A DNA stretch of 64,000 bases from Pseudomonas vanderleydeniana (GCF_014268755.2 NZ_CP077093.1:1538001-1602000); one strand, 5' to 3'; positions 26,895-41,593 are shown, numbered from the stretch's first letter. Made by a program: numbers and translations. The notes: a model not told the origin generated them from the letters alone.

Positions 26895-28247
26895 ATGAGC
26901 GCACTCTATATGATTGTCGGCACCCTGGTAGCACTGGGAGTGTTGGTCACTTTCCATGAATTCGGTCACTTCTGGGTGGCGCGCCGCTGCGGCGTCAAGG
27001 TGCTGCGTTTTTCCGTGGGATTCGGTACGCCGCTGCTGCGTTGGCATGATCGCCGGGGTACCGAGTTCGTCGTCGCCGCGATTCCGCTGGGTGGCTACGT
27101 GAAGATGCTCGACGAGCGCGAGGCGCCTGTCGCGCCGCACGAGCTGGACCAGGCGTTCAACCGCAAGTCGGTGCGCCAGCGCATCGCTATCGTGGCCGCC
27201 GGTCCGATTGCCAACTTCCTCTTGGCCATTACCTTCTTCTGGGTGCTGGCCATGCTCGGCAGCCAGCAGGTGCGTCCGGTCATCGGCGCTGTCGAGAGCG
27301 GCAGTATCGCCGAGAAGGCCGGCCTGGCCGCTGGTCAGGAAATTGTTTCGATCGATGGTGAGCCGACCTCCGGCTGGTCGGCGGTCAACCTGCAGCTCGT
27401 CCGTCGCCTGGGTGAGAGCGGTACGCTGCGCTTGCAGGTCCGTGAGGCAGGCTCGAGCGTCGACTCTCCCCGTGAGCTGGCCCTCGACCGCTGGTTGCAA
27501 GGTGCCGACGAGCCGGATCCGATCAAGTCCCTGGGTATCCGCCCCTGGCGCCCGGCCCTGCCACCCTTGCTCGCCGAGCTGGATCCGAAAGGCCCGGCCC
27601 AGGCTGCTGGCCTGAAGACCGGTGATCGCCTGCTGTCGTTGAATGGTGACGCGGTCAGCGACTGGCAGCAGGTGGTCGACTGGGTACGTGTGCGTCCTGA
27701 TACCAAGATTGTGCTGCATGTCGAGCGTGATGGTGCTCAAATCGACGTCCCTGTAACCCTGGCATCCCGTGGTGAAGGCAAGGCTGCCACCGGTTACCTG
27801 GGCGCGGGTGTCAAGGCGGCGGATTGGCCGCCGCAGATGCTCCGCGAAGTCAGCTACGGGCCTGTGGCAGCGATCGGTGAAGGGGCCAGGCGTACGTGGA
27901 CCATGAGCGTCCTGACCCTGGATTCCCTGAAGAAAATGCTGTTCGGCGAGCTCTCGGTAAAAAACTTGAGCGGACCGATAACCATTGCTAAAGTGGCGGG
28001 CGCTTCAGCCCAGTCGGGCGTCGCTGATTTCCTGAATTTCCTGGCTTATCTGAGCATCAGCCTGGGTGTTCTGAATCTGTTGCCCATCCCGGTACTGGAT
28101 GGGGGACATTTGCTGTTTTATCTGATCGAGTGGGCACGTGGTCGCCCCTTGTCGGAACGAGTACAAGGTTGGGGGGTACAGATCGGTATCAGTTTGGTGG
28201 TCGGGGTCATGCTGCTTGCCCTGGTCAACGATCTGGGTCGACTGTAA
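26895..28247 (+). CDS. rseP: Site-2 membrane metalloprotease RseP
   Basis: Inner-membrane protease that makes the second cut in the anti-sigma factor MucA/RseA family, releasing AlgU/RpoE under envelope stress. It has 450 residues. The zinc motif HEFGH is at residues 21-25, and the third ligand is in the [15 protein letters not shown] block near the C-terminus. Two PDZ domains lie between (about 110-195 and 200-285). Placing it directly before bamA ties stress signalling to outer-membrane assembly. GGAGAAAG precedes the ATG. Confidence 0.97.
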   Translation: MSALYMIVGTLVALGVLVTFHEFGHFWVARRCGVKVLRFSVGFGTPLLRWHDRRGTEFVVAAIPLGGYVKMLDEREAPVAPHELDQAFNRKSVRQRIAIVAAGPIANFLLAITFFWVLAMLGSQQVRPVIGAVESGSIAEKAGLAAGQEIVSIDGEPTSGWSAVNLQLVRRLGESGTLRLQVREAGSSVDSPRELALDRWLQGADEPDPIKSLGIRPWRPALPPLLAELDPKGPAQAAGLKTGDRLLSLNGDAVSDWQQVVDWVRVRPDTKIVLHVERDGAQIDVPVTLASRGEGKAATGYLGAGVKAADWPPQMLREVSYGPVAAIGEGARRTWTMSVLTLDSLKKMLFGELSVKNLSGPITIAKVAGASAQSGVADFLNFLAYLSISLGVLNLLPIPVLDGGHLLFYLIEWARGRPLSERVQGWGVQIGISLVVGVMLLALVNDLGRL

Positions 28248-28269
28248 CGCGTCGCTAAAAATTGCGAAT

Positions 28270-28295
28270 CTGCCGCATTTTGCGGCAGTTTGTTT
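28270..28295 (+). terminator. Terminator-like hairpin between rseP and bamA
   Basis: CTGCCGC, loop ATTTT, GCGGCAG, then TTTGTTT, 22 bp past the rpsE-type gap start after rseP and 28 bp before the bamA ATG. The ribosome site AAAGGA follows it. It probably lowers transcription from the upstream genes into bamA or marks a processing point. Confidence 0.65.
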
Positions 28296-28323
28296 ATTGC
28301 CAGTTGGAATAAGAAAGGACTTC

Positions 28324-30711
28324 ATGAAACGTCTGCTGCTAACTGCGGTTCTCACCGTATTGATGATCGCCGAAGTTCACGCCGAGTCCTTCACTATCTC
28401 CGATATCCGTGTCAACGGCCTCCAGCGGGTGTCCGCTGGTAGCGTGTTCGGTGCGCTACCGTTGAACGTCGGGGATCAAGCGGATGACCGTCGCCTGGTG
28501 GAGTCCACCCGTGCGCTGTTCAAAACCGGTTTCTTCCAGGATATCCAGCTGGGGCGCGAAGGTAACGTCCTGGTCATCACGGTCGTCGAGCGACCTTCGG
28601 TGGCCAGCATCGATATCGAAGGCAACAAGGCGATTTCGACCGACGACCTGATGAAGGGCCTGAAGCAGTCCGGCCTGGCCGAAGGCGAGATCTTCCAGCG
28701 TGCGACCCTCGAAGGTGTACGTAACGAACTGCAGCGCCAGTACGTTGCCCAGGGCCGCTACTCGGCCGAGGTCGAGACCGAAGTGGTACCGCAACCACGT
28801 AACCGCGTCGGCCTGAAGATCAAGATCAATGAAGGCACCGTTGCCGCGATCCAGCACATCAACGTGGTGGGCAACACGGTATTCCCGGACGACGACCTGA
28901 TCGACCTGTTCGAACTCAAGACCACCAACTGGTTGTCGTTCTTCAAGAACGACGACAAGTATGCGCGTGAAAAACTCTCCGGTGACCTGGAGCGCCTGCG
29001 TTCCTACTACCTGGACCGCGGCTATATCAACATGGATATCGCCTCGACCCAGGTATCGATCACCCCGGACAAGAAAAGCGTCTATATCACCGTCAACATC
29101 ACCGAAGGCCAGAAGTACAAGGTCCGCGACGTCAAACTCAGCGGTGACCTGAAAGTGCCTGAGGACCAGGTCAAGTCCCTGTTGCTGGTCGAGCCGGGCC
29201 AGGTGTTCTCGCGCAAGCTGATGACCACCACCTCCGAGCTGATCACCCGCCGCCTGGGTAACGATGGCTACACCTTCGCCAACGTCAACGGCGTACCGAC
29301 TCCGCACGATGATGACCACACCGTCGACATCACCTTCGTGGTCGACCCGGGCAAGCGTGCCTACGTCAACCGCATCAACTTCCGTGGCAACACCAAGTCC
29401 GAGGACGAAGTGCTGCGTCGCGAGATGCGCCAGATGGAAGGTGGCTGGGCTTCGACCTACCTGATCGACCAGTCCAAGACCCGCCTGGAGCGCCTGGGCT
29501 TCTTCAAGGAAGTCAACGTCGAGACACCGGCCGTGCCGGGTGTCGACGACCAGGTCGACGTGAACTACGCCGTGGAAGAGCAGGCTTCCGGTTCGATCAC
29601 CGCCAGCGTCGGTTTCGCCCAGAGCGCCGGTCTGATCCTCGGTGGTTCGATCACCCAGAACAACTTCCTCGGTACCGGTAACAAGGTCAGCATCGGTCTG
29701 ACCCGCAGCGAATACCAGAGCCGCTACAACTTCGGCTACGTTGACCCCTACTGGACCGCAGACGGTGTCAGCCTGGGCTACAACGTGTTCTACCGCACCA
29801 CCGACTACAAGGACCTCGACGTCAACGTAGCCAGCTATGCGGTGGACAGCCTGGGTGCCGGTGTGAGCGTGGGCTACCCGATCAGCGAGACGTCCCGTCT
29901 GACCTTCGGCCTGACCGCCCAGCAGGACAAGATCAAGACCGGCCTGTACACCGTCGACGAGATCTTCAACTTCGTCAACGAGAACGGCAGCAACTACCTG
30001 AACTTCAAGGCGTCGGCCGGTTGGTCGGAATCGACCCTGAACAAGGGCGTACTGGCAACCCGTGGTCATTCCCAGAGCCTGACCCTGGAAACCACCACGC
30101 CGGGCAGCGACTTGTCCTTCTACAAGCTTGACTACCGCGGCCAGGTGTTCGCGCCGCTGACCGATACCTATACCATGCGCTTCCACACGGAGCTGGGGTA
30201 TGGCGACGGTTTTGGCTCCACCAACGGCCTGCCGTTCTATGAGAACTACTATGCCGGTGGTTTCAACTCGGTCCGTGGCTTCAAGGACAGTACCCTGGGC
30301 CCACGTGGTACACCAAGCCGTGGTGTAGGGGTAACTGGTAACGTGGGCACTATCGCCGACTCGGATACCGACCCGCTGCCATTCGGTGGCAACGTGCTGA
30401 TCCAGGGCGGTGCCGAGCTGATGTTCCCGCTGCCGTTCGTCAAGGACCAGCGCTCCCTGCGTACCTCGCTGTTCTGGGACGTGGGTAACGTGTTCGACTC
30501 CAAGTGCGAGCAGGTCAAGAACACCAACGGTACGTTGTCGCAGACACAGTGCAACGACGTCAGTTTCAGCAACCTGGCCAGCTCCGTGGGCGTGGGTGTG
30601 ACCTGGGTTACAGCGCTGGGTCCGTTGAGTTTTGCCCTGGCGATGCCGGTCAAGAAACCGGACAACGCCGAAACTCAGGTGTTCCAGTTCTCCCTCGGTC
30701 AGACCTTCTAA
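28324..30711 (+). CDS. bamA: Outer-membrane assembly factor BamA
   Basis: Central subunit of the Bam complex that folds beta-barrel proteins into the outer membrane. It has 795 residues. A signal peptide ([20 protein letters not shown]) leads to five POTRA domains (about 22-425) and a C-terminal 16-strand barrel. The barrel-lock motif RGF is at residues 651-653 in [10 protein letters not shown], and the last residue is Phe (SLGQTF), as in most barrel proteins. The ATG at 28324 has AAAGGA upstream; an open frame back to 28138 runs through the end of rseP. Known as Opr86 or Omp85 in P. aeruginosa. Confidence 0.98.
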   Translation: MKRLLLTAVLTVLMIAEVHAESFTISDIRVNGLQRVSAGSVFGALPLNVGDQADDRRLVESTRALFKTGFFQDIQLGREGNVLVITVVERPSVASIDIEGNKAISTDDLMKGLKQSGLAEGEIFQRATLEGVRNELQRQYVAQGRYSAEVETEVVPQPRNRVGLKIKINEGTVAAIQHINVVGNTVFPDDDLIDLFELKTTNWLSFFKNDDKYAREKLSGDLERLRSYYLDRGYINMDIASTQVSITPDKKSVYITVNITEGQKYKVRDVKLSGDLKVPEDQVKSLLLVEPGQVFSRKLMTTTSELITRRLGNDGYTFANVNGVPTPHDDDHTVDITFVVDPGKRAYVNRINFRGNTKSEDEVLRREMRQMEGGWASTYLIDQSKTRLERLGFFKEVNVETPAVPGVDDQVDVNYAVEEQASGSITASVGFAQSAGLILGGSITQNNFLGTGNKVSIGLTRSEYQSRYNFGYVDPYWTADGVSLGYNVFYRTTDYKDLDVNVASYAVDSLGAGVSVGYPISETSRLTFGLTAQQDKIKTGLYTVDEIFNFVNENGSNYLNFKASAGWSESTLNKGVLATRGHSQSLTLETTTPGSDLSFYKLDYRGQVFAPLTDTYTMRFHTELGYGDGFGSTNGLPFYENYYAGGFNSVRGFKDSTLGPRGTPSRGVGVTGNVGTIADSDTDPLPFGGNVLIQGGAELMFPLPFVKDQRSLRTSLFWDVGNVFDSKCEQVKNTNGTLSQTQCNDVSFSNLASSVGVGVTWVTALGPLSFALAMPVKKPDNAETQVFQFSLGQTF

Positions 30712-30756
30712 GGCTCTGCCCCCAGATAATGACAATGGATTTTGTAGGAGTTTATC

Positions 30757-31260
30757 GTGCGTAAGTTGACCCAACTGGTGCTGCTGGCAAGCGTCCTGGT
30801 AGCGACCCCGGCCTTTGCCGAAATGAAAATCGCCGTGCTGAACTATCAGATGGCCCTGCTGGAGTCCGATGCGGCCAAGAAATACGCCGTGGACGCCGAG
30901 AAAAAATTCGGTCCGCAACTGACCAAGCTCAAGACCCTGGAAAGCAGCGCCAAGGGTATCCAGGATCGTCTGGTGGCCGGTGGCGACAAGATGCAACAGG
31001 GCGAGCGCGAGCGTCTGGAACTTGAATTCAAGCAAAAGGCCCGTGACTTCCAGTTCCAGTCCAAGGAACTGAACGAAGCCAAGGCCGTTGCCGACCGTGA
31101 AATGCTCAAGCAACTGAAGCCTAAGCTGGACAGCGCCGTGGAAGAAGTCATTAAGAAAGGTGCCTACGACCTGGTGTTCGAGCGTGGCGCGGTGATCGAT
31201 GTCAAGCCTCAGTACGACATCACCCGTCAGGTGATCGAGCGCATGAACCAGCTGAAGTAA
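30757..31260 (+). CDS. skp: Periplasmic chaperone Skp/OmpH
   Basis: Trimeric jellyfish-shaped chaperone that holds unfolded outer-membrane proteins on the way to BamA. It has 167 residues from a GTG start with TAGGAG upstream. The signal peptide ends at TPAFA (about residue 22). The mature part has a short beta core (MKIAVLNYQMALLES) and two long charged helices rich in Lys and Glu (about 45-130). It lies 45 bp after bamA, and lpxD follows after 3 bp. Also named hlpA in P. aeruginosa. Confidence 0.95.
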   Translation: MRKLTQLVLLASVLVATPAFAEMKIAVLNYQMALLESDAAKKYAVDAEKKFGPQLTKLKTLESSAKGIQDRLVAGGDKMQQGERERLELEFKQKARDFQFQSKELNEAKAVADREMLKQLKPKLDSAVEEVIKKGAYDLVFERGAVIDVKPQYDITRQVIERMNQLK

Positions 31261-31263
31261 TCC

Positions 31264-32319
31264 ATGACTGCGACTATCAAGCTCGGCCAACTGGCCGAGA
31301 TCCTCGGTGCCACCCTGCGTGGCTCCGAGGAGAAGGAAATCACTGGGCTGGCCACCTTGCAGGAGGCCGGCCCAGCTCAATTGAGCTTCCTGGCAAACCC
31401 CCAGTACCGCAAATACCTCGTCGATAGCCAGGCAGGCGCCGTTCTGCTCAAGGCCGCCGATGCCGAAGGTTATGCCGGTGATGCGCTGGTGGTGGCCGAC
31501 CCCTACCTGGCTTATGCGCGAATCTCGCATCTGTTCGATCCGAAACCCAAGGCCGCTCCCGGGATTCACCCGAGCGCCGTGGTGGCCGAGGATGCGGTCG
31601 TCGACCCGACGGCAAGCATTGCCGCCTTCGTGGTGATCGAGAGCGGTGCGCGTATCGGTGCGGGTGTCACCGTCGGTGCCCACTGCTTCATCGGTGCGCG
31701 TTGCGAGATCGGCGAGGGTGGCTGGCTGGCGCCACGGGTGACGCTGTATCACGACGTGCGTATCGGCAAGCGGGTGGTCATCCAGTCGGGCGCGGTGCTC
31801 GGTGGTGAAGGCTTTGGTTTCGCCAACGAGAAGGGTGTCTGGAACAAGATTGCCCAGATCGGTGGTGTGCTGGTCGGCGACGATGTCGAGATCGGCGTGA
31901 ATACCGCCATCGATCGTGGTGCATTGGCCGATACGATCCTTGGGAATGGCGTCAAACTCGACAACCAGATCCAGATTGCCCATAACGTCCAGGTGGGTGA
32001 TCACACTGCCATGGCCGCCTGCTGTGGCATCTCCGGCAGCACCAAGATCGGCAAGCATTGCATGCTCGCCGGCGGTGTCGGACTGGTGGGGCATATCGAG
32101 ATTTGCGATAACGTGTTCCTGACCGGCATGACCATGGTTACCCACTCGATTACCGAACCGGGTGCCTACTCTTCCGGTACAGCCATGCAGCCGGCAGCCG
32201 AGTGGCGCAAGAGCGCGGCACGCATTCGCCAGCTCGACGACATGTCGCGGCGGCTGCGGCAGTTGGAAAAACGTGTCGGGAACGTGACCCCGGACGCGGA
32301 CGCTTCATCTGAAGGCTGA
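31264..32319 (+). CDS. lpxD: UDP-3-O-(3-hydroxyacyl)glucosamine N-acyltransferase LpxD
   Basis: Third step of lipid A synthesis: adds the N-linked 3-hydroxyacyl chain from acyl-ACP. It has 351 residues. An N-terminal uridine-binding domain (about 1-100) precedes a left-handed beta-helix of hexapeptide repeats (about 105-300), with the catalytic His in the segment [21 protein letters not shown]-terminal helix ([17 protein letters not shown]) completes the family layout. It starts 3 bp after the skp stop. Confidence 0.97.
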   Translation: MTATIKLGQLAEILGATLRGSEEKEITGLATLQEAGPAQLSFLANPQYRKYLVDSQAGAVLLKAADAEGYAGDALVVADPYLAYARISHLFDPKPKAAPGIHPSAVVAEDAVVDPTASIAAFVVIESGARIGAGVTVGAHCFIGARCEIGEGGWLAPRVTLYHDVRIGKRVVIQSGAVLGGEGFGFANEKGVWNKIAQIGGVLVGDDVEIGVNTAIDRGALADTILGNGVKLDNQIQIAHNVQVGDHTAMAACCGISGSTKIGKHCMLAGGVGLVGHIEICDNVFLTGMTMVTHSITEPGAYSSGTAMQPAAEWRKSAARIRQLDDMSRRLRQLEKRVGNVTPDADASSEG

Positions 32320-32369
32320 TACCATTTCCATATCAAGTAGTCACACGACTGCCTCCTTGATTTGCTAGA

Positions 32370-32396
32370 GGAGCCGACCCGGCCAGGGTGGGCTCC
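32370..32396 (+). other. Hairpin between lpxD and fabZ
   Basis: GGAGCCGACCC-GGCCA-GGGTGGGCTCC: two 11-nt arms with one internal mismatch, 29 bp before the fabZ start. No T-run follows (CCCATCTTTAC), so pausing or RNA processing is more likely than full termination. Confidence 0.5.
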
Positions 32397-32424
32397 CCAT
32401 CTTTACTACAGGCTTCCCCACGAA

Positions 32425-32865
32425 ATGATGGACATCAACGAGATTCGCGAATACCTGCCTCACCGTTACCCGTTCCTGCTGGTGGACCGGGTGGAGGAAC
32501 TGGATGTCGAGGCCAAGAGCATTCGTGCCTACAAGAATGTCAGCATCAACGAGCCATTTTTCAATGGTCACTTCCCGGCGCATCCGATCATGCCGGGCGT
32601 GCTGATCATCGAAGCCATGGCACAGGCTGCCGGTATCCTGGGCTTCAAGATGCTCGGGGCGAAGCCTGCCGACGGCACCCTCTACTATTTCGTTGGCTCC
32701 GACAAGCTGCGCTTCCGCCAGCCGGTCAAGCCAGGTGACCAACTGATCCTCGAGGCGACCTTCATCAGCTGCAAGCGCAAGCTCTGGAAGTTCGAGTGCC
32801 AGGCTTCGGTGGATGGCAAGCCTGTGTGCTCCGCCGAGATCATCTGTGCGGAACAGGAAGTATGA
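32425..32865 (+). CDS. fabZ: 3-Hydroxyacyl-ACP dehydratase FabZ
   Basis: Dehydrates 3-hydroxyacyl-ACP in fatty-acid elongation, competing with LpxA/LpxD for 3-hydroxyacyl-ACP. It has 146 residues with the hot-dog fold. Catalytic H49 ([13 protein letters not shown]) and E63 (LIIEAMAQ) are present. Two ATGs in a row (32425 and 32428) are available; the first gives the usual [17 protein letters not shown] start. The Shine-Dalgarno is weak. Its stop overlaps the lpxA start by 4 bp. Confidence 0.97.
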   Translation: MMDINEIREYLPHRYPFLLVDRVEELDVEAKSIRAYKNVSINEPFFNGHFPAHPIMPGVLIIEAMAQAAGILGFKMLGAKPADGTLYYFVGSDKLRFRQPVKPGDQLILEATFISCKRKLWKFECQASVDGKPVCSAEIICAEQEV

Positions 32866-33638
32866 GTCTGATTGACCCTCGTGCAATCATCGATCCCACG
32901 GCCGTCCTGGCCGAGGGCGTCGAGGTCGGCCCCTGGTCGATCATTGGCGCAGGTGTGGAAATCGGCGAGGGGACAGTCATCGGGCCGCATGTGATCCTCA
33001 AGGGCCCGACCCGGATCGGCAAGCACAACCGCATCTACCAGTTTTCCTCGGTAGGCGAAGACACACCTGATCTGAAATACAAGGGCGAGGCGACTCGCCT
33101 GGTGATCGGCGACCACAACGTCATTCGTGAAGGCGTGACGATTCACCGTGGCACCATCCAGGACCGCGCGGAAACCACGCTGGGCGACCATAACCTGATC
33201 ATGGCCTATGCCCATATCGGCCATGACAGCGTGATTGGCAACCACTGCATCCTGGTCAACAACACCGCGCTGGCCGGACACGTGCACGTCGACGACTGGG
33301 CGATCCTTTCCGGCTATACCCTGGTGCATCAGTTCTGCCATATCGGTGCCCACAGCTTTTCCGGGATGGGGACCGCCATCGGCAAGGACGTTCCTGCCTA
33401 TGTCACGGTGTTCGGCAACCCGGCCGAAGCCCGCAGCATGAACTTCGAGGGCATGCGCCGTCGCGGTTTCAGCGAGGAAGCGATCCATGCACTGCGCCGG
33501 GCCTACAAGGTGGTCTATCGCCAGGGCCTGACCGTGGAGCAGGCGATCGCCGAACTGGTCGAGCCAGCCGCCCAGTACCCCGAGGTCGCGGTGTTTCTCG
33601 AGTCGATCCAGTCCTCGACCCGCGGTATCACCCGCTGA
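32862..33638 (+). CDS. lpxA: Acyl-ACP:UDP-GlcNAc O-acyltransferase LpxA
   Basis: First step of lipid A synthesis. It has 258 residues. Left-handed beta-helix hexapeptide repeats run from residue 3 to about 190, and the catalytic His is H121 in [13 protein letters not shown]. The C-terminal helical domain has the [15 protein letters not shown] block. The ATG at 32862 overlaps fabZ in an ATGA; an open frame from 32796 lies inside fabZ and is not used. Confidence 0.97.
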   Translation: MSLIDPRAIIDPTAVLAEGVEVGPWSIIGAGVEIGEGTVIGPHVILKGPTRIGKHNRIYQFSSVGEDTPDLKYKGEATRLVIGDHNVIREGVTIHRGTIQDRAETTLGDHNLIMAYAHIGHDSVIGNHCILVNNTALAGHVHVDDWAILSGYTLVHQFCHIGAHSFSGMGTAIGKDVPAYVTVFGNPAEARSMNFEGMRRRGFSEEAIHALRRAYKVVYRQGLTVEQAIAELVEPAAQYPEVAVFLESIQSSTRGITR

Positions 33639-33640
33639 TC

Positions 33641-34771
33641 ATGGCCGGTCTGCGTATTGCGCTGGTCGCCGGCGAGGCATCTGGCGACATTCTCGGCTCC
33701 GGCCTCATGCGTGCAATCAAGGTGCGTCATCCCGACGTCGAGTTCATCGGTGTCGGCGGGCCGTTGATGGAGGCCGAAGGTCTGGTCTCCGAGTTCCCGA
33801 TGGAGCGGTTGTCGGTGATGGGGCTGGTCGAGGTATTGGGTCGCCTGCGTGAGCTGCTCAAGCGACGCAAGGACCTGGTCCAGAGACTGATTGCCGAGAA
33901 ACCGGACGTATTCATCGGTATCGATGCGCCGGACTTCACCCTCAACATCGAGCTCCAGTTGCGTCGTGCCGGGATCAAGACCGTACACTACGTCAGCCCC
34001 TCCGTATGGGCCTGGCGCCAGAAACGGGTCCTGAAGATCCGCGAAGGTTGCGACCTGATGCTGACGCTGCTGCCGTTCGAGGCGCGTTTCTACGAAGAGA
34101 AGGGCGTGCCGGTACGTTTTGTCGGGCATCCCCTGGCCGATACCATCCCGCTGCAGGCCGATCGTGCGGCGGCTCGCGCCGAGCTCGGCTTGCCGGACGG
34201 TCCGCTGGTGGCATTGATGCCCGGTAGCCGTGGCGGAGAGGTCGGTCGCCTCGGCGCACTGTTCCTCGATACCGCCGAGCGCCTGCGCGCGATGCACCCT
34301 GGCATCCGCTTTGTCATGCCCTGTGCCAGTGCGCAGCGGCGTACCCAGGTCGAGGCCTTGCTGGTCGGGCGCGACCTGCCGTTGACCCTGCTCGACGGCC
34401 AGTCGCACAAGGCCCTGGCCGCTTGCGATGCGGTGCTGATCGCATCCGGTACCGCGACCCTGGAGGCGCTGCTGTACAAGCGGCCCATGGTGGTCGCCTA
34501 TCGCCTCGCGGCGCTGACCTTCTGGATTCTCAAGCGCCTGGTGAAAAGCCCCTACATTTCCTTGCCCAACCTGCTGGCCCAACGCCTGCTGGTACCCGAG
34601 CTGCTGCAGGATGACGCTACGCCCGAGGCGCTGGCGAACACCCTGTCGCCGTTGATCGAGGGGGGCGAGGAGCAGACCCGCAGTTTCGACGAGATCCATC
34701 GGACCCTGCGTCTGGATGCTTCGAACCAGGCCGCCGACGCGGTGCTGGCGTTGATCGCAAAACCCGTATGA
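33641..34771 (+). CDS. lpxB: Lipid-A-disaccharide synthase LpxB
   Basis: Peripheral membrane GT19 glycosyltransferase joining UDP-2,3-diacylglucosamine and lipid X. It has 376 residues. Family blocks are [11 protein letters not shown] near the N-terminus, [14 protein letters not shown], the SVWAWRQKR segment and PGSRGGEV. It starts 2 bp after the lpxA stop and overlaps rnhB by 4 bp. Confidence 0.97.
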   Translation: MAGLRIALVAGEASGDILGSGLMRAIKVRHPDVEFIGVGGPLMEAEGLVSEFPMERLSVMGLVEVLGRLRELLKRRKDLVQRLIAEKPDVFIGIDAPDFTLNIELQLRRAGIKTVHYVSPSVWAWRQKRVLKIREGCDLMLTLLPFEARFYEEKGVPVRFVGHPLADTIPLQADRAAARAELGLPDGPLVALMPGSRGGEVGRLGALFLDTAERLRAMHPGIRFVMPCASAQRRTQVEALLVGRDLPLTLLDGQSHKALAACDAVLIASGTATLEALLYKRPMVVAYRLAALTFWILKRLVKSPYISLPNLLAQRLLVPELLQDDATPEALANTLSPLIEGGEEQTRSFDEIHRTLRLDASNQAADAVLALIAKPV

Positions 34772-35400
34772 GTAAGACCAACATGCAGATGGGACTGGAT
34801 TTTTCCCTGGTGGCCGATGCCGGAGCTTTGGTAGCCGGAGTCGATGAGGTCGGTCGCGGCCCGCTCTGCGGGGCGGTGGTGACGGCCGCGGTGATCCTCG
34901 ATCCCAGTCGCCCGATCCTTGGGCTCAATGACTCGAAAAAGCTCACCGAGGCCCGCCGCGAAAAGCTGTTTGATGAAATTCAGGAAAAGGCCCTGAGCTG
35001 GTGCATTGCCCGGGCCGAGGTCGAGGAAATCGACGAGCTGAATATCCTTCACGCCACCATGCTGGCCATGCAGCGGGCAGTGGAGGGGCTGCACATCCAG
35101 CCGAGGCTGGCGATGATCGACGGCAACCGTTGCCCCAAGCTGGTGATGCCGGCCGAGGCGGTGGTCAAGGGCGATAGCAAGGTGCCTGCGATTGCGGCGG
35201 CCTCGATCCTGGCCAAGGTCAGTCGTGATCGTGAAATGGCTGCTTTCGAAGAAATCTATCCCGGTTACGGTATCGGTGGGCACAAGGGCTATCCGACCCC
35301 CGTGCACCTGGAAGCCCTGGGCCGCCTGGGGCCGACGCCCATTCACCGGCGTTCGTTCGCCCCCGTGCGGCTCGCCTGGGAAGCCCGCGAGGGACGTTAG
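34768..35400 (+). CDS. rnhB: Ribonuclease HII
   Basis: Removes ribonucleotides from DNA and cuts RNA-DNA hybrids. It has 210 residues. Acidic active-site residues D26 and E27 sit in [27 protein letters not shown] and the C-terminal [12 protein letters not shown] block are typical. Start overlaps lpxB by 4 bp. It is the last gene of the pyrH-rnhB block; a terminator-like hairpin follows. Confidence 0.97.
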   Translation: MSKTNMQMGLDFSLVADAGALVAGVDEVGRGPLCGAVVTAAVILDPSRPILGLNDSKKLTEARREKLFDEIQEKALSWCIARAEVEEIDELNILHATMLAMQRAVEGLHIQPRLAMIDGNRCPKLVMPAEAVVKGDSKVPAIAAASILAKVSRDREMAAFEEIYPGYGIGGHKGYPTPVHLEALGRLGPTPIHRRSFAPVRLAWEAREGR

Positions 35401-35418
35401 TCTGCTGATGTTTTAGCC

Positions 35419-35450
35419 AAGGCCCGGTACAATTCCGGGCCTTGTTGTTT
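35419..35450 (+). terminator. Terminator between rnhB and dnaE, with TACAAT in the loop
   Basis: Arms AAGGCCCGG (35419-35427) and CCGGGCCTT (35435-35443), then GTTGTTTT. The 7-nt loop is TACAATT, which also reads as a -10 box (35428-35433), though no good -35 lies 16-18 bp upstream. It is 24 bp before the dnaE ATG. Confidence 0.75.
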
Positions 35451-35473
35451 TCAAAGATTTGGACAGGATCACT

Positions 35474-38998
<3,525 letters not shown>

Positions 38999-39149
38999 GG
39001 TGGTGGCGTCCCCTGGAGGCGCCCCGACCTTGAACTTACTTTTAATCTCGACCTGAGCGCGCCATATCCCTTAAGGTAGTGCGCGATACAGATCAACCGG
39101 CCGGCCAGGCTGTGTAAACACCACTGTGCTCGACCCAAGACGGACGCTT

Positions 39150-40097
39150 ATGAACCCGAATTTTCTTGATTTCGAACAGCCGATCGCTGACCTGCAAGCC
39201 AAGATCGAAGAACTGCGCTTGGTCGGTAACGACAACTCGCTGAACATCGGCGATGAGATCTCCCGACTGCAGGAAAAGAGCAGCACGCTGACAGAAGATA
39301 TTTTCGGCAAACTGACCAGCTGGCAGATTGCTCGTCTGGCGCGTCACCCGCGTCGTCCCTACACCCTGGACTACATCGAACACATCTTCACCGAGTTCGA
39401 TGAGCTGCACGGCGACCGGCACTTTGCCGACGATGCCGCGATCGTTGGCGGTATCGCCCGCCTGGACGACCAGCCGGTGATGGTCATCGGCCACCAGAAA
39501 GGTCGTGAAGTGCGCGAGAAGGTGCGCCGCAACTTCGGCATGCCGCGTCCGGAAGGCTACCGCAAGGCCTGCCGCCTGATGGAAATGGCCGAACGCTTCA
39601 AGATGCCGATCCTGACCTTCATCGACACGCCGGGCGCCTACCCGGGGATCGACGCCGAAGAGCGCAACCAGAGCGAGGCGATCGCCTGGAACCTGCGCGT
39701 CATGTCGCGCCTGAAGACCCCGATCATCGCCACCGTCATTGGTGAAGGTGGTTCCGGTGGGGCGCTGGCGATCGGTGTCTGCGACCAGTTGAACATGTTG
39801 CAATATTCGACCTACGCGGTGATCTCGCCGGAAGGCTGCGCCTCGATCCTGTGGAAAACCGCCGAAAAGGCTGCCGATGCCGCCGAAGCCATGGGCATCA
39901 CTGCCGAACGCCTGAAAGGCCTGGGCATCGTCGACAAGGTCATCGCCGAGCCCCTGGGCGGCGCGCACCGCGACCCGGTGGCGGCTTCCGCCCTGATTCG
40001 TGCCGAACTCAGCTCGCAGCTGGCGATGCTGAAGAAATTCGACAACGAAGCACTGCTGGCCCGTCGCTATGAGCGTCTGATGAGCTATGGTCTCTGA
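39150..40097 (+). CDS. accA: Acetyl-CoA carboxylase carboxyltransferase alpha subunit AccA
   Basis: Transfers CO2 from biotin to acetyl-CoA together with AccD, giving malonyl-CoA for fatty-acid synthesis. It has 315 residues. Crotonase-like blocks [20 protein letters not shown] and [15 protein letters not shown] are present, with the N-terminal coiled region [20 protein letters not shown]. The ATG at 39150 is chosen from this N-terminus. It lies 151 bp after dnaE. Confidence 0.97.
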   Translation: MNPNFLDFEQPIADLQAKIEELRLVGNDNSLNIGDEISRLQEKSSTLTEDIFGKLTSWQIARLARHPRRPYTLDYIEHIFTEFDELHGDRHFADDAAIVGGIARLDDQPVMVIGHQKGREVREKVRRNFGMPRPEGYRKACRLMEMAERFKMPILTFIDTPGAYPGIDAEERNQSEAIAWNLRVMSRLKTPIIATVIGEGGSGGALAIGVCDQLNMLQYSTYAVISPEGCASILWKTAEKAADAAEAMGITAERLKGLGIVDKVIAEPLGGAHRDPVAASALIRAELSSQLAMLKKFDNEALLARRYERLMSYGL

Positions 40098-40112
40098 ATG
40101 ACCTGATCTTTT

Positions 40113-40197
40113 CTGTGGGAGCCGGTTTGCTGGCGATAGCGCCCGAAGAGGCGCTGCCAGGCCGAAAGGCCTGATCGCCAGCCCGTCGGCCCCACAG
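40113..40197. repeat. Inverted REP pair, GCTGGCGATAGCG family
   Basis: CTGTGGGAGCCGGTTTGCTG GCGATAGCG faces GATCGCCAGCCCGTCGGCCC CACAG. Inside is GCCGAAAGGC. It lies 15 bp after the accA stop and 47 bp before tilS. A single copy of the same family is at 12083-12112. Confidence 0.75.
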
Positions 40198-40244
40198 AGT
40201 CCCGGCTCAGGTTGACCACAGCAGGAGGCGGAGCGACCGAATCC

Positions 40245-41573
40245 ATGACTCAGCGTACTCTTGCTCTTCCTGACCGACTTCTTCAAGCCCTGGCCCCCTG
40301 GCGCAGTGCCTCCACCTGGCGACTGGCCTTCTCCGGCGGCCTCGATTCCACCGTCCTCCTGCATTTGCTGGCCCGCCTGGGCAAGACCGAATCGCTGCCC
40401 GAGCTCCAGGCCCTGCATATCCATCATGGCTTGCAGATCGCTGCGGACAGCTGGCCAGAGCATTGCCAGGCCATCTGCGACTCGCTGGGCGTGCCGTTGC
40501 AGGTGGTGCGGGTGAGCATCCAGCTGGGGGCCAGTCTCGAACGGGCGGCGAGGGATGCGCGCTATCTGGCATTTGCCGGCGTGACCCAGTTGAACGACGT
40601 CCTGCTCACTGCCCAGCACCGTGACGACCAGGCGGAAACGCTGCTGTTTCGCCTGTTGCGTGGTGCCGGTGTACGTGGCCTGGCGGCGATGCCGGGCGAG
40701 CGCGAGGTGGGCGGGGGCTATCTGGTCCGGCCGCTGCTCGATGTCTCCCGGGCGCAGCTGGAGCAATACGCTCGCGAACACGGCTTGAACTGGATCGAGG
40801 ATCCGTCCAATGCCGACCAGCAGTTCTCTCGCAACTACCTGCGCCATCGGGTGTTCCCGGGCCTGGTCGAGCGTTGGCCGCACGCGGTCGGCAGCATGGT
40901 GCGCAGTGCAGCGCACCTGCGCGAGGCCCAGGAACTGCTGGATGAACTGGCCGAGATCGACCTGGATAACGCCCGGGCGCATTCCCGTTATGACTGGCTG
41001 GGCATGCCGTCGCTGGCCCTGGACGCGCTCGCCGGACTGTCCGCTGCCCGTCAGCGCAACCTGCTGCGGCATTGGCTGGAACCGCTGACGCAACTGCCGG
41101 ACAGCGACCACTGGGCCGGTTGGGAGGACCTGCGCGATGCCGGTCACGATGCCCGGCCCAAATGGCGCCTGGCCGAAGGCGAGTTGCGCCGGGCCGACGA
41201 GCACCTCTGGTGGCTGAGTGGTTCCTGGTTGCGCCAGCCGGTGGCGGATATTGACTGGCGTGACCCCCGGCGCGGCCTGGAATTGCCGGACAACGGCGAG
41301 CTGCTGATCGTCGGTGACGCGCCGCCGGGACCGCTGCAGGTGCGTTATCGCCAGGGTGGCGAGGTGTTGCACCTGCCGGATCGCGGGCATCGTGATCTCA
41401 AGCGCCTGCTCAACGAAAGCGGGGTGCCCTGGTTCGTCCGCGGCCGTTTGCCGCTGCTCTATCGGGATGGACAGTTGCTGGCCGTGGCCAACCTGGCCGG
41501 GCTCGACGGGCGGGCATTCGGCGACTGGCATTTGCAATGGCAGCCACCTTCGAGCGATCAAGGTTTGAGCTGA
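40245..41573 (+). CDS. tilS: tRNA(Ile)-lysidine synthetase TilS
   Basis: Joins lysine to C34 of the CAU-anticodon tRNA-Ile so that it reads AUA. It has 442 residues. The PP-loop SGGLDS is at residues 30-35; HHGLQIAADSWPEHC and AQHRDDQAETLLFRLLRG follow, then the substrate-binding middle domain and the C-terminal domain (GRRLPLL-like VRGRLPLLYRDGQ). The ATG at 40245 has GGAGGCGGAG upstream; an open frame from 40212 is rejected. Confidence 0.96.
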   Translation: MTQRTLALPDRLLQALAPWRSASTWRLAFSGGLDSTVLLHLLARLGKTESLPELQALHIHHGLQIAADSWPEHCQAICDSLGVPLQVVRVSIQLGASLERAARDARYLAFAGVTQLNDVLLTAQHRDDQAETLLFRLLRGAGVRGLAAMPGEREVGGGYLVRPLLDVSRAQLEQYAREHGLNWIEDPSNADQQFSRNYLRHRVFPGLVERWPHAVGSMVRSAAHLREAQELLDELAEIDLDNARAHSRYDWLGMPSLALDALAGLSAARQRNLLRHWLEPLTQLPDSDHWAGWEDLRDAGHDARPKWRLAEGELRRADEHLWWLSGSWLRQPVADIDWRDPRRGLELPDNGELLIVGDAPPGPLQVRYRQGGEVLHLPDRGHRDLKRLLNESGVPWFVRGRLPLLYRDGQLLAVANLAGLDGRAFGDWHLQWQPPSSDQGLS

Positions 41574-41593
41574 AAGCCGCTTTCCGGTAGACT
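41565..41593 (+). promoter_or_regulatory. Predicted pyrG promoter
   Basis: TTGAGC (41565-41570), a 17-bp spacer and TAGACT (41588-41593), overlapping the tilS stop. It would give a pyrG leader of about 245 nt. The 274-bp tilS-pyrG gap also has G-rich and T-rich tracts (CGGCGGTTTTTTT, 41733-41745; GGGGGCTTCGGCC). Confidence 0.5.

Noticed and set aside
28456..32145. A 1229-codon open frame antisense to bamA, skp and lpxD.
   Set aside because: It lies exactly opposite three certain genes and has low-complexity, His/Asp/Leu-rich shadow composition. It is a by-product of strong GC3 codon bias, with no ribosome site or family resemblance.
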